Part shown: positions 1 to 5,488 of the stretch, in pieces
Numbering within the stretch: the first letter of the stretch is position 1
Layout: every line of letters starts with the position of its first letter
Assembly: GCA_949287345.1 (NCBI GenBank)
Contig: CASEGD010000128.1
Location: 1 to 6,401 of the forward strand
Direction: 5' to 3'
Source: an uncultured Phascolarctobacterium sp.
GTDB taxonomy: Bacteria > Bacillota > Negativicutes > Acidaminococcales > Acidaminococcaceae
Length of the DNA stretch: 6,401 nt
Position numbers and translations under genes: made by a program
The notes under the pieces: generated by a model
Database searches by the model: none
The model's input: the letters and a program-made list of their open reading frames with translations, nothing else
What the model was told of the DNA's origin: nothing

Positions 1-11
1 GCACCGTTTTG

Positions 12-19
12 TAAGGAGG
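12..19 (+). promoter_or_regulatory. Ribosome binding site of the fumarase beta gene
   Basis: Near-perfect Shine-Dalgarno sequence (TAAGGAGG) ending about 6-7 bases before the ATG. It supports the chosen start and a high translation rate. Confidence 0.85.
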
Positions 20-25
20 GGTACG

Positions 26-589
26 ATGAGCGAAGCACAAATTAAACACATTACCACCCCGCTTACGGCGGATACAGTTAAAAACCTGCGCGCAGGCGAC
101 GTGGTGCGCATTACCGGGCCTGTTTACACTGCGCGCGACGCTGCGCACAAGCGCATGACGGAGGCGTTGGCAGCAGGCAAACCCCTGCCGTTTGATATTA
201 CCGGGCAGGTTGTGTATTATGTCGGCCCTTCGCCGACCAAACCGGGCGAAGTTGTCGGCAGCGCCGGGCCTACCACCAGCGGGCGCATGGATAAATACAC
301 GCCGACGCTGATTGAAAAAGGCATGCGCGGCATGATTGGCAAAGGCTCGCGCAGCAAAGAGGTTATTGACGCCTGCGTTAAATACGGCGCGGTGTACTTT
401 GTGGCTGTCGGCGGCGCGGCGGCAGTAATTTCGCAGTCCATTAAGGGCGAAGAAATGATTGCCTACGAAGACTTGGGGCCGGAAGCCATCCGCCGCTACG
501 AAGTGGAGGACTTCCCGGCCATCGTCTGCATCGACGCCGAAGGCAATGACTTTTACAAAGCCGGCATTGCCAAATACCGCAAGGAATAA
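26..589 (+). CDS. Class I (Fe-S) fumarate hydratase, beta subunit / Fe-S hydro-lyase C-terminal subunit
   Basis: Beta chain of the two-subunit, oxygen-sensitive [4Fe-4S] fumarase/tartrate dehydratase family, which interconverts fumarate and (S)-malate in the cytoplasm. The 187-residue length matches the separate beta subunit (TtdB/FumA C-terminal domain). Visible family signatures are GDVVRITG with YTARDAAHKR (about residues 24-43), GPTTSGRMDKYTP (81-93), a MIGKG segment near 103-107 and a Gly/Ala-rich GGAAA segment. The Fe-S cysteines of these enzymes sit in the alpha subunit, presumably encoded just upstream outside the window. The start is fixed by a strong AAGGAGG site ending about 7 bases before the ATG. 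Tartrate dehydratase beta cannot be excluded from sequence alone, but fumarase suits an anaerobe with a reductive C4 branch. Confidence 0.93.
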   Translation: MSEAQIKHITTPLTADTVKNLRAGDVVRITGPVYTARDAAHKRMTEALAAGKPLPFDITGQVVYYVGPSPTKPGEVVGSAGPTTSGRMDKYTPTLIEKGMRGMIGKGSRSKEVIDACVKYGAVYFVAVGGAAAVISQSIKGEEMIAYEDLGPEAIRRYEVEDFPAIVCIDAEGNDFYKAGIAKYRKE

Positions 590-608
590 AACCAAACACA
601 TAATTCTT

Positions 609-640
609 AATAAAAGTGTGATTTTTATCACACTTTTATT
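609..640. promoter_or_regulatory. CRP/FNR-type palindrome, upstream copy (possible terminator of the fumarase gene)
   Basis: Perfect 14-bp inverted repeat: AATAAAAGTGTGAT (609-622), a TTTT loop, then ATCACACTTTTATT (627-640). Its core, TGTGA-N6-TCACA, is the classic operator form of the CRP/FNR superfamily. It lies 20 bp after the fumarase stop codon and is centred about 71 bp upstream of the predicted start of the ATPase transcript, a plausible activator position. It could also fold in RNA and end the fumarase message, but the stem is AT-rich and no clean U-tract follows. An operator role is preferred because a near-copy lies 83 bp downstream. Confidence 0.6.
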
Positions 641-660
641 GCTTTTTATGTGACAAACTC

Positions 661-689
661 TTGAAAGTGATTTTAAATGGCGCTATAAT
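661..689 (+). promoter_or_regulatory. Sigma70-type promoter for the DUF4143 ATPase gene
   Basis: A -35 box TTGAAA (661-666) and a perfect -10 box TATAAT (684-689) are separated by exactly 17 bp. The expected start is near 696, giving a leader of about 50 nt. The promoter lies between the two palindromes, so transcription start and the downstream palindrome nearly coincide. Confidence 0.75.
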
Positions 690-691
690 TT

Positions 692-723
692 AATAAAAGT
701 GTGATTTTCATCACATTTTTATT
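692..723. promoter_or_regulatory. CRP/FNR-type palindrome, downstream copy (candidate repressor operator)
   Basis: Second copy of the 609-640 palindrome. The left arm AATAAAAGTGTGAT is identical; the right arm ATCACATTTTTATT has one change, which would be a G-U pair in RNA. The TGTGA-N6-TCACA core is intact (700-715). Its centre is about +12 relative to the predicted start, where a bound protein would block transcription. As RNA it would form a hairpin near the 5' end of the leader. A further TGTGA half-site (732-736) overlaps the ribosome site of the ATPase gene. Confidence 0.6.
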
Positions 724-746
724 AATAATAATGTGAGGACTGTGCT

Positions 747-2099
747 ATGGAACGGTTAATAATCAAAAAATTGCTGGCATGGAAAAACTCCAAATACCGC
801 AAACCGCTAATTTTAAAAGGCGTGCGTCAGGTTGGCAAAACATGGCTTTTAAAAGAATTCGGCAAACGCTATTACGAAAATACCGCTTATTTTAACTTTG
901 ACGAGAACGAAGAATACAAACAATTTTTTGAAACCACCAAAGATGTGGAACGCATACTGCAAAATTTAACGCTTGCCAGCGGGCAGAAGATTACGCCAGA
1001 AAATACGCTGATAATTTTTGACGAGGTGCAGGAAAGCCCCAAGGTTATCAATGCCATGAAATATTTTTGCGAAAACGCGCCGCAGTACCATGTTGCCTGC
1101 GCCGGGTCGCTGCTTGGCATTGCGCTTGCCAAACCTGCCTCCTTTCCGGTAGGCAAGGTTGACTTTTTAGAAGTTAACCCCATGAGTTTTACGGAATTTT
1201 TGCTGGCCAACGGCGATGCCAACCTTGTGGAATATTTGCAGTCGGTTGACGTTTTAGAGCCGCTGCCGGATGCGTTTTTTAACCCGCTGTATGAAAAACT
1301 GAAAATGTATTATGTTACCGGCGGCATGCCGGAAGCAGTGGAGATGTGGACAAAGGAACGCAGCGTTGATTTAATGCAGGCGGCGTTGAGCAATATCCTT
1401 GCCGCTTACGAGCGTGATTTTGCCAAACATCCGGATGTAAAGGAATTTCCCAAAATTTCCATGCTGTGGAAGTCCATTCCTTCGCAGCTGGCGCGCGAAA
1501 ACAAAAAATTTATCTATAAAGTGGTTAAGGAAGGCGCGCGTGCGCGTGAATATGAAGACGCCCTGCAATGGCTGGTGGATGCCGGTTTAGTAAAAAAAAT
1601 ATACCGCAGCACCTCGCCGGGGCTGCCGATAGCTGCTTATGACGATGTTTCCGCCTTTAAAATTTATCTGGCCGATGTAGGCCTGCTGCGCCGTCTGGCA
1701 CTGCTTGCACCTACTGCTTTTGGTGAGGGCAACCGCCTGTTTACGGAGTTTAAAGGTGCGCTTTCCGAAAATTATGTACTGGAAGCAATCTCCCCGCAGT
1801 TTGAAGCAGTGCCGCGCTACTGGTCGCAAAGCAACCCGCCGTACGAAGTTGACTTTATCATTCAGCGCGAAAACGATATTATTCCGGTGGAGGTTAAGGC
1901 AGAAGCCAACACCGAAGCCAGAAGCCTGAAAAAATATAAAGAAAAATTCGGCGATAAGGTTAAACTGCGCGTACGCTTTTCGCTGGATAATTTAAAACTT
2001 AACGGCGATTTGCTGAACATACCTTTATTTTTGGCAGATGAAACAGACCGCTTAATCGGGCTGGCGTTGAATAACTTGCAAAAGCAGGCCAATTGTTAA
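747..2099 (+). CDS. AAA ATPase with DUF4143 (nuclease-like) C-terminal domain
   Basis: A 450-residue protein of the large AAA_14/DUF4143 family, whose cellular role is largely unknown; members are often encoded in variable parts of bacterial and archaeal genomes. The N-terminal ATPase shows Walker A GVRQVGKT (residues 25-32) and Walker B LIIFDEVQ, with the acidic pair at about 92-93. A middle helical region follows. The C-terminal part contains VDFII (Asp369) and IPVEVKAE (Glu382, Lys384), a D-Xn-ExK arrangement typical of PD-(D/E)XK folds, although nuclease activity is rarely shown for this family. The start follows GAGG (735-738) with 8-base spacing. The gene appears monocistronic, with its own promoter and paired palindromes. 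It looks more AT-rich than the fumarase gene, which would fit an accessory origin. Function is not assigned beyond the family. Confidence 0.9.
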   Translation: MERLIIKKLLAWKNSKYRKPLILKGVRQVGKTWLLKEFGKRYYENTAYFNFDENEEYKQFFETTKDVERILQNLTLASGQKITPENTLIIFDEVQESPKVINAMKYFCENAPQYHVACAGSLLGIALAKPASFPVGKVDFLEVNPMSFTEFLLANGDANLVEYLQSVDVLEPLPDAFFNPLYEKLKMYYVTGGMPEAVEMWTKERSVDLMQAALSNILAAYERDFAKHPDVKEFPKISMLWKSIPSQLARENKKFIYKVVKEGARAREYEDALQWLVDAGLVKKIYRSTSPGLPIAAYDDVSAFKIYLADVGLLRRLALLAPTAFGEGNRLFTEFKGALSENYVLEAISPQFEAVPRYWSQSNPPYEVDFIIQRENDIIPVEVKAEANTEARSLKKYKEKFGDKVKLRVRFSLDNLKLNGDLLNIPLFLADETDRLIGLALNNLQKQANC

Positions 2100-2154
2100 A
2101 AACTTAACATTTTATGGTTTGCTGCGCTTTAGTTTATAAATTTGTAAATTTTTA

Positions 2155-2183
2155 TTGACAAGCGCTTGCTATTGCTGTATTAT
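2155..2183 (+). promoter_or_regulatory. Promoter of the SAM riboswitch-metQ transcript
   Basis: Consensus -35 TTGACA (2155-2160), 17-bp spacer, then TATTAT (2178-2183). An overlapping TATAAT (2181-2186) would need a 20-bp spacer. The spacer carries the palindrome AAGCGCTT. The predicted start near 2190 lies just before the riboswitch P1 helix. Confidence 0.75.
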
Positions 2184-2204
2184 AATTTCATCTTAATAAA
2201 CACA

Positions 2205-2304
2205 CTCTTATCGAGAGCGGTTGAGGGACAGGCCCAATGAAACCCGGCAACCAGGCTGTGCCATGGTGCTAAATCCTGCAAGAAAATTCTTGATAGATGA
2301 GAGG
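2205..2304 (+). ncRNA. SAM-I (S-box) riboswitch
   Basis: Strong match to the S-box aptamer. P1 pairs CTCTTATC (2205-2212) with GATGAGAG (2296-2303). The conserved core GAGGGACAGGCCC is followed by ATGAAACCCGGCAACC (2237-2252), then GGTGCTAAATCCTGC (2265-2279) and a P4-like CAAGA/TCTTG hairpin (2279-2292). S-box RNAs bind S-adenosylmethionine and switch off methionine uptake and synthesis genes when SAM is plentiful, which fits the metQ gene immediately downstream. Confidence 0.96.
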
Positions 2305-2329
2305 AAAGTAAAACTTACGCTCTTTCCTC
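2301..2329 (+). promoter_or_regulatory. Riboswitch antiterminator
   Basis: GAGGAAAG (2301-2308) is perfectly complementary to CTTTCCTC (2322-2329). The left strand shares 2301-2303 with the 3' side of P1, and the right strand overlaps the left arm of the terminator. SAM-stabilised P1 should therefore release the terminator arm and stop transcription; without SAM this 8-bp helix forms and metQ is read. The pairing is seen in the sequence; the switching mechanism is that known for S-box leaders. Confidence 0.8.
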
Positions 2330-2345
2330 GCGAAAGAGCTTTTTT
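2319..2345 (+). terminator. Riboswitch-controlled intrinsic terminator
   Basis: GCTCTTTC (2319-2326), a 5-base loop and GAAAGAGC (2332-2339) form an 8-bp stem directly followed by six T (2340-2345). It lies 52 bp before the metQ start and is the expression platform of the S-box element. Confidence 0.9.
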
Positions 2346-2397
2346 AATACTTTCGTTATTGTGCAGTGTGTAAAAAATTTAAAGGAGAGATGTACCA

Positions 2398-3210
2398 ATG
2401 AAAAAAATCCTGCTTGTGCTGTGCGCAGTGCTGACCCTGGCTCTTTTAATTGCCGGTTGCGGCGGCAGCGAAACCAAATCCGAAGACGGCAAAGCCGTAT
2501 TGAAAGTCGGCGCAACGCCGGTACCCCATGCCGAACTGCTGAACTTTGTTAAACCGCAGCTTGCCAAAGAAGGCGTTGACCTGCAAATTATTGAGTTCAG
2601 CGACTATGTAAAACCGAACCTGTCCCTTAACGATAAGGAAATTGACGCTAACTTCTTCCAGCACATTCCTTACCTTGAAGAATTTGCCAAAGAACGCAAC
2701 ATGCCGCTGGTTACTTTAACCAAAGTACACATCGAGCCGATGGGCGTTTACTCCGCTAAATTCAAATCCCTTGACGAAATGCCCGCAGGCGCTAAAATCG
2801 CCATCCCGAACGACCCGACCAACGGCGGCCGTGCCCTGATGCTGCTGCAAAGCGCAGGCCTGTTAAAACTTAAAGACGGCGTAACCATTACCGCCACCCC
2901 CGGCGATATCGTTGAGAACCCGAAAAATATCGAAATCGTTGAAATCGAAGCAGCTCTGCTGCCGCGTTCCATGAACGACGTTGATTATTCCGTAATCAAC
3001 TCCAACTTCGCAATGGAAGCTAACCTCAACCCGGTTAAAGATTCCCTCTTTACCGAACCGAAGGAATCTCCGTATGCTAACGTAATTGCCATCCGCAAAG
3101 GCGATGAAAACCGCCCCGAACTGCAAAAACTGGCTAAAGCCCTTACCAGCCCCGAAGTTAAAAAATTCATCGAAGAAACCTACAAAGGCGCTGTTGTACC
3201 GGCATTTTAA
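2398..3210 (+). CDS. metQ: Methionine ABC transporter substrate-binding lipoprotein MetQ (NlpA family)
   Basis: A 270-residue binding protein that delivers methionine to the MetNI importer. The N-terminus is a lipoprotein signal: MKK, a hydrophobic run, then lipobox LIAGC with Cys21 as the lipidated residue. NlpA-family hallmarks are DANFFQHIPYL (83-93), GAKIAIPNDPTNGGRAL (131-147) and VDYSVINSNFA (195-205). The length is normal. The start follows AAAGGAGAGA (2381-2390) with good spacing. The upstream SAM riboswitch strongly supports methionine rather than another NlpA-family substrate. Unusually, neither metN nor metI adjoins it: an unrelated ATPase lies upstream and a terminator downstream, so it must share a transporter encoded elsewhere or be an extra receptor. 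Confidence 0.95.
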   Translation: MKKILLVLCAVLTLALLIAGCGGSETKSEDGKAVLKVGATPVPHAELLNFVKPQLAKEGVDLQIIEFSDYVKPNLSLNDKEIDANFFQHIPYLEEFAKERNMPLVTLTKVHIEPMGVYSAKFKSLDEMPAGAKIAIPNDPTNGGRALMLLQSAGLLKLKDGVTITATPGDIVENPKNIEIVEIEAALLPRSMNDVDYSVINSNFAMEANLNPVKDSLFTEPKESPYANVIAIRKGDENRPELQKLAKALTSPEVKKFIEETYKGAVVPAF

Positions 3211-3236
3211 TAACGGCCTTAAAAACGCATAACGTA

Positions 3237-3269
3237 AAAAATCCCACGGATTTGTTCCGTGGGATTTTT
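3237..3269. terminator. Bidirectional intrinsic terminator between metQ and the convergent sensor gene
   Basis: AAAAATCCCACGGA (3237-3250), loop TTTGT, then TCCGTGGGATTTTT (3256-3269): a 14-bp perfect stem with A-runs and T-runs on the outer sides, so it works on both strands. It lies 26 bp after the metQ stop and 12 bp after the stop of the minus-strand operon. Confidence 0.93.
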
Positions 3270-3281
3270 GTTTTTGTACGG

Positions 3282-3965
3282 TTATTTATCAAGCAGCAGC
3301 GCCAGAAGCCTTGCCGTCTGCGTAATAAAATCCTTGTCGCTGTCCGTCCAGTTGTGCGGCGTGCCAAGGCTTACAAAGGTTAAAACATAACTGTCGCTGC
3401 CGCCGGTGCGGATGGTTTTGCTTAAATAAGCCTTAACGTCAAGCGCGTCCAGCTTGTCCTTGTAAACCTTCGGCAAAAGCACGGTGTTGCTGCACTGGTT
3501 CAGCCCCTGGCTGTTAAAGCGGTTTACAATATCCTCCGGCGTGCATTTCAAAAGGCTGGTAAACTCGTCGCTGCCGTTAAAATATTTGGCAACCACGGGC
3601 ATAAATTCGCCGCTGCGGCGGATATCCTTAATAAACGCGCCGCTTATCTGCGCCATGCTGCAGCACAGCTTCATCAGTTTTTCCATCGCCGTCTGCTTGT
3701 CGTTCTGCTCGATAATATCCAGCGCGGCTTTAAAATACAAATCCATCGGTATCTGCGCGCTGGCGATATCGTCGTAATTGACGAGCGTGCCGTAGTTAAA
3801 GCTCTCCTGCTCCTGCATCAGCGGGGCAATGGTGCAGATAAAGTAATCATCGTCGCCGTCCGTCGGCGTAAACTGCCCGCGCTCCAGCACCCACACTGCG
3901 GTGCCGTCCTTGCGCAGCAGGCGGTAGTTAATGGTGTAAGGCTCGCTGCCGCAGTGCGTTGCCAT
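3282..3965 (-). CDS. C-terminal fragment of frameshifted sensory protein (PAS end + GAF-like domain)
   Basis: A 227-residue reading frame starting within the interrupted PAS domain. Its first residues (INYRLLRKDGTAVWVLERGQF) are the classic second half of a PAS fold. A linker follows, then about 170 residues ending in a GAF-like helix (FITQTARLLALLLDK). No GGDEF, EAL, kinase or DNA-binding output domain follows before the terminator. No ribosome site precedes the ATG at 3965, so independent translation is unlikely. It joins in sense to the fragment at 3928-4671 if one A is removed from the A6 run, giving a 462-residue SnoaL-PAS-GAF protein. The GAF assignment rests on pattern only. The fragment may be produced only by strains or molecules with a corrected frame. 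Confidence 0.7.
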   Translation of the reverse strand: MATHCGSEPYTINYRLLRKDGTAVWVLERGQFTPTDGDDDYFICTIAPLMQEQESFNYGTLVNYDDIASAQIPMDLYFKAALDIIEQNDKQTAMEKLMKLCCSMAQISGAFIKDIRRSGEFMPVVAKYFNGSDEFTSLLKCTPEDIVNRFNSQGLNQCSNTVLLPKVYKDKLDALDVKAYLSKTIRTGGSDSYVLTFVSLGTPHNWTDSDKDFITQTARLLALLLDK

Positions 3966-4671
3966 AACTTTTTTCAGGCTTCGGCAAATCGGCGGCGTAA
4001 ACCATGTTTTTCATTTCGCCGTGGGTGGCCGTCAGCATTTCCGTCATGCTGTTGTAACCGGCAAGTTTATAAAGCGCCTTGTTAATATACATGGCGGGGT
4101 AATCCTTATCAACCAGGCAGCATTTTAAGCCGTTGGGTGTGTTTGCCGCGGTAAAGGCAGGCAGGTTGCTGCCGTCAAGCTGCTGTTCCAGTTTAAAAAA
4201 CGCCTTGCTGCCTTCTTCCTGCGGGTAAAGTTCGCCAACCTGCAATTTATGCCACGGGGCGGATGAATGAAGCTGCACAACTTTGGGCTCGCCGTCTTCT
4301 GCGCGGAAGGCAAAGGTAAAACGCGCGTTTTCCTTAAAATAAGTGCCCGTCTGCGGCGCAGGCGTAATGGTTGCGGTTACAAGCACCATGCAAAAGTTGC
4401 CGCCGTCAAACAAAACATGGCAGGTGGTATCATCCATCGCGTGGCGCAGTATCTCGCCGGTGCGGCGGGTAAAGGTATTAAAAACGTCCGGGTAATTAAG
4501 GTAAAGCTCGTTTTCACCCCAGCCAATCCAGCTGCTGCAATCCTTGGACCAGCTGCTGCAATCCTTGGAAAAATAACTCAGCGCTTTTTCCATATTGCTT
4601 TCAACAAAATAGGCTTTTAAAACAGCTATGGCGTTTTGTTGTGCTTTTTTACAAAATTCGCTCTGTTTCAT
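3928..4671 (-). CDS. N-terminal fragment of frameshifted sensory protein (SnoaL-like + PAS start)
   Basis: A 247-residue frame. Residues about 10-140 resemble a SnoaL/NTF2-like fold of the type placed before PAS domains in Firmicute signalling proteins: a helical start, the SSWIGWGENE motif (46-55), then strands ending in VVQLHSSAPW (131-140). Residues about 180-234 are the first half of a PAS domain (YINKALYKLAGYNSMTEML, 195-213). The frame then leaves the PAS sequence at the A6 run and ends after 13 unrelated residues. The ATG overlaps the stop of the upstream regulator (ATGA) and is preceded by ACGGAG with 7-base spacing, so translation is coupled. Residues 35-41 (SKDCSSW) are repeated exactly at 42-48. 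Probable cytoplasmic sensor partner of the regulator; the ligand is unknown. Confidence 0.75.
   Translation of the reverse strand: MKQSEFCKKAQQNAIAVLKAYFVESNMEKALSYFSKDCSSWSKDCSSWIGWGENELYLNYPDVFNTFTRRTGEILRHAMDDTTCHVLFDGGNFCMVLVTATITPAPQTGTYFKENARFTFAFRAEDGEPKVVQLHSSAPWHKLQVGELYPQEEGSKAFFKLEQQLDGSNLPAFTAANTPNGLKCCLVDKDYPAMYINKALYKLAGYNSMTEMLTATHGEMKNMVYAADLPKPEKSYGNALRQRALHH
3969..3974 (-). repeat. A6 homopolymer at the frameshift point of the PAS sensor gene
   Basis: Six A on the coding strand (six T on +). Read as given, the PAS protein runs DLPKPEKSYGNALRQ and stops 12 codons later, at 3928. With five A it reads DLPKPEKVMATHCGSEPYT and continues into RLLRKDG, the expected PAS sequence. 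The needed shift is +1 (or -2). Possible causes are a real slippage mutation, phase variation, transcriptional slippage or an assembly indel. Confidence 0.8.
4528..4569 (-). repeat. Perfect 21-bp tandem duplication inside the SnoaL-like domain
   Basis: Two identical adjacent 21-bp units (4528-4548 and 4549-4569) encode SKDCSSW twice. The frame is kept. Homologous domains normally have this motif once, before WIGWG-like residues, so the second unit is probably a recent duplication in the region between helix and strand. Confidence 0.9.
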
Positions 4672-5153
4672 AAGTCATCTCCGTTCCGGCTGCCGCCTGT
4701 ATAGGTAAGGCAATAGCCCTTGCCGTGGATATTTTTCAAATCAAGTTCTTCTATGTCTGCCAGTTTAAGTTTGCGCCGCAGCTTGCTGATGTGTACGCCC
4801 AGCACGCGGCTTGTGTATTGCAGTTCGTCCGTTTCATACATCAGCCGGTACAATTCTTCAAGGCTTACCTGCTGGTTAAGTTTGTTAATAAACAGCATCA
4901 GCAGTTTAAACTCCGTCGATGTCAGCGGCACAAAATCGTCGCACAGTATTACCTGATTGTTCTGCGGGTAAATTTTAAGCGGCCCCAGCGTGATAAACTG
5001 CACGCTTTCCTGACCGGTGTTCAAATTAAGCAGCCTCAAAAAATTGCGCAGGCGGTAATAAAATTCGCGGCTGCCGCAGGGCAAACGCAAAACGCTGTCC
5101 GCTCCGTTTTTAAAAGCCTGTATGGCAGGTTCTTCGTCCACCCCCCCCGCCAC
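4668..5153 (-). CDS. C-terminal fragment of frameshifted response regulator (receiver end + OmpR/PhoB winged helix)
   Basis: A 161-residue frame opening at a GTG just past an in-frame stop; this is not a convincing start, as no ribosome site is visible. The first part is the last third of a receiver domain (AIQAFKNGADSVLRLP). From about residue 51 it is a typical Trans_reg_C DNA-binding domain: strands ITLGPLKIYP, then LTSTEFKLLMLF, then SRVLGVHISKLRRKL as recognition helix, and the wing IHGKGYCL. It recognises DNA as an OmpR-class transcription factor, with the binding site unknown. Its TGA overlaps the ATG of the sensor gene. Removing one G from the G8 run joins it to the N-terminal fragment, giving a 237-residue protein of normal OmpR-family length. 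Confidence 0.8.
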   Translation of the reverse strand: MAGGVDEEPAIQAFKNGADSVLRLPCGSREFYYRLRNFLRLLNLNTGQESVQFITLGPLKIYPQNNQVILCDDFVPLTSTEFKLLMLFINKLNQQVSLEELYRLMYETDELQYTSRVLGVHISKLRRKLKLADIEELDLKNIHGKGYCLTYTGGSRNGDDL

Positions 5154-5382
5154 ATATTGCCATTACGGCAAGACCGGGTGCGAGCTGGCGCGCAAATTTT
5201 AAAAAGCGCTGTTCCGTGTCGGAGCAATCCACCACAAATAAAGATGTGCGCTGCTGCACAAAATATGCCAGCGCTTCCTCCGTGCTGCCGGTAATTTTAA
5301 AACGGTAGCCGTACAAAGTGCTGTAATAAAATAAATCGCTAAATATTTTGCTGTCATTGGTAAGGGCAATGACGTTGTTCAT
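5110..5382 (-). CDS. N-terminal fragment of frameshifted response regulator (receiver domain)
   Basis: A 90-residue frame, of which the first 80 belong to a CheY-like receiver; the last 10 are out-of-frame. LFVVDCSD places the likely phosphorylation site at Asp52. The usual acidic pair near the N-terminus is reduced to Asn9-Asp10 (ALTND). After joining to the downstream fragment, the position of the conserved Thr/Ser falls in VMAICGG, and the usual Lys-Pro becomes Leu-Pro (RLP). This is therefore an atypical receiver that may not be phosphorylated normally. The start is supported by AGGGAG (5390-5395) 7 bases before the ATG. First gene of the minus-strand operon, divergent from the secretion gene. 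Confidence 0.75.
   Translation of the reverse strand: MNNVIALTNDSKIFSDLFYYSTLYGYRFKITGSTEEALAYFVQQRTSLFVVDCSDTEQRFLKFARQLAPGLAVMAICGGGGGRRTCHTGF
5141..5148 (-). repeat. G8 homopolymer at the frameshift point of the response regulator
   Basis: Eight G on the coding strand (C8 on +). As given, the receiver frame continues as Gly codons and then out of frame to a TAA at 5110-5112. With seven G it reads MAICGGGVDEEPAIQAF, matching receiver spacing up to the GAD motif. Runs of this length within coding sequence are typical of slipped-strand phase-variation tracts, but also of sequencing error. Confidence 0.82.
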
Positions 5383-5419
5383 GTTTTAACTCCCTGTTTA
5401 TAATCAAAATCCAAAACAA

Positions 5420-5435
5420 TGCAAATAAATCATTT
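5420..5435 (+). repeat. Direct repeat copy 1 (candidate regulator site)
   Basis: TGCAAATAAATCATTT matches 5493-5508 at 15 of 16 positions. The copies are 73 bp apart, close to seven helical turns. OmpR-class proteins commonly bind such direct repeats; which protein binds here is inference. Confidence 0.5.
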
Positions 5436-5488
5436 CATATATAGTTTAATACATTTTGTGTAATTTTGTAAACAATTGTTACGCCATA

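Noticed and set aside
609..640. Simple intrinsic terminator for the fumarase gene.
   Set aside because: The stem is almost all A/T and lacks a proper U-tract; a near-identical copy at the next gene's transcription start makes an operator more likely, though a dual role is possible.
2137..2152. Small AAATTT/AAATTT inverted repeat after the ATPase gene.
   Set aside because: Too short and A/T-only; probably composition next to the TTGACA promoter.
3963..3980. Programmed -1 frameshifting at an A AAA AAG slippery heptamer in the sensor gene.
   Set aside because: The heptamer is present as a string but is out of phase with the upstream frame, and the shift needed to stay in the PAS domain is +1 (or -2), not -1.
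4267..4620. A 117-codon + strand frame opposite the SnoaL-like domain.
   Set aside because: Antisense to a gene with coupled start and recognisable domains; no independent support.
5036..5227. Third minus-strand frame across the G8 run (ATG start reading MWRGG).
   Set aside because: It crosses the tract but encodes no receiver or winged-helix sequence on either side; only the other two frames join sensibly.
4725..5294. A 189-codon open frame on the + strand.
   Set aside because: It is antisense to the regulator, whose winged-helix domain is clearly recognisable on the minus strand; the + protein has no domain pattern and no ribosome site.
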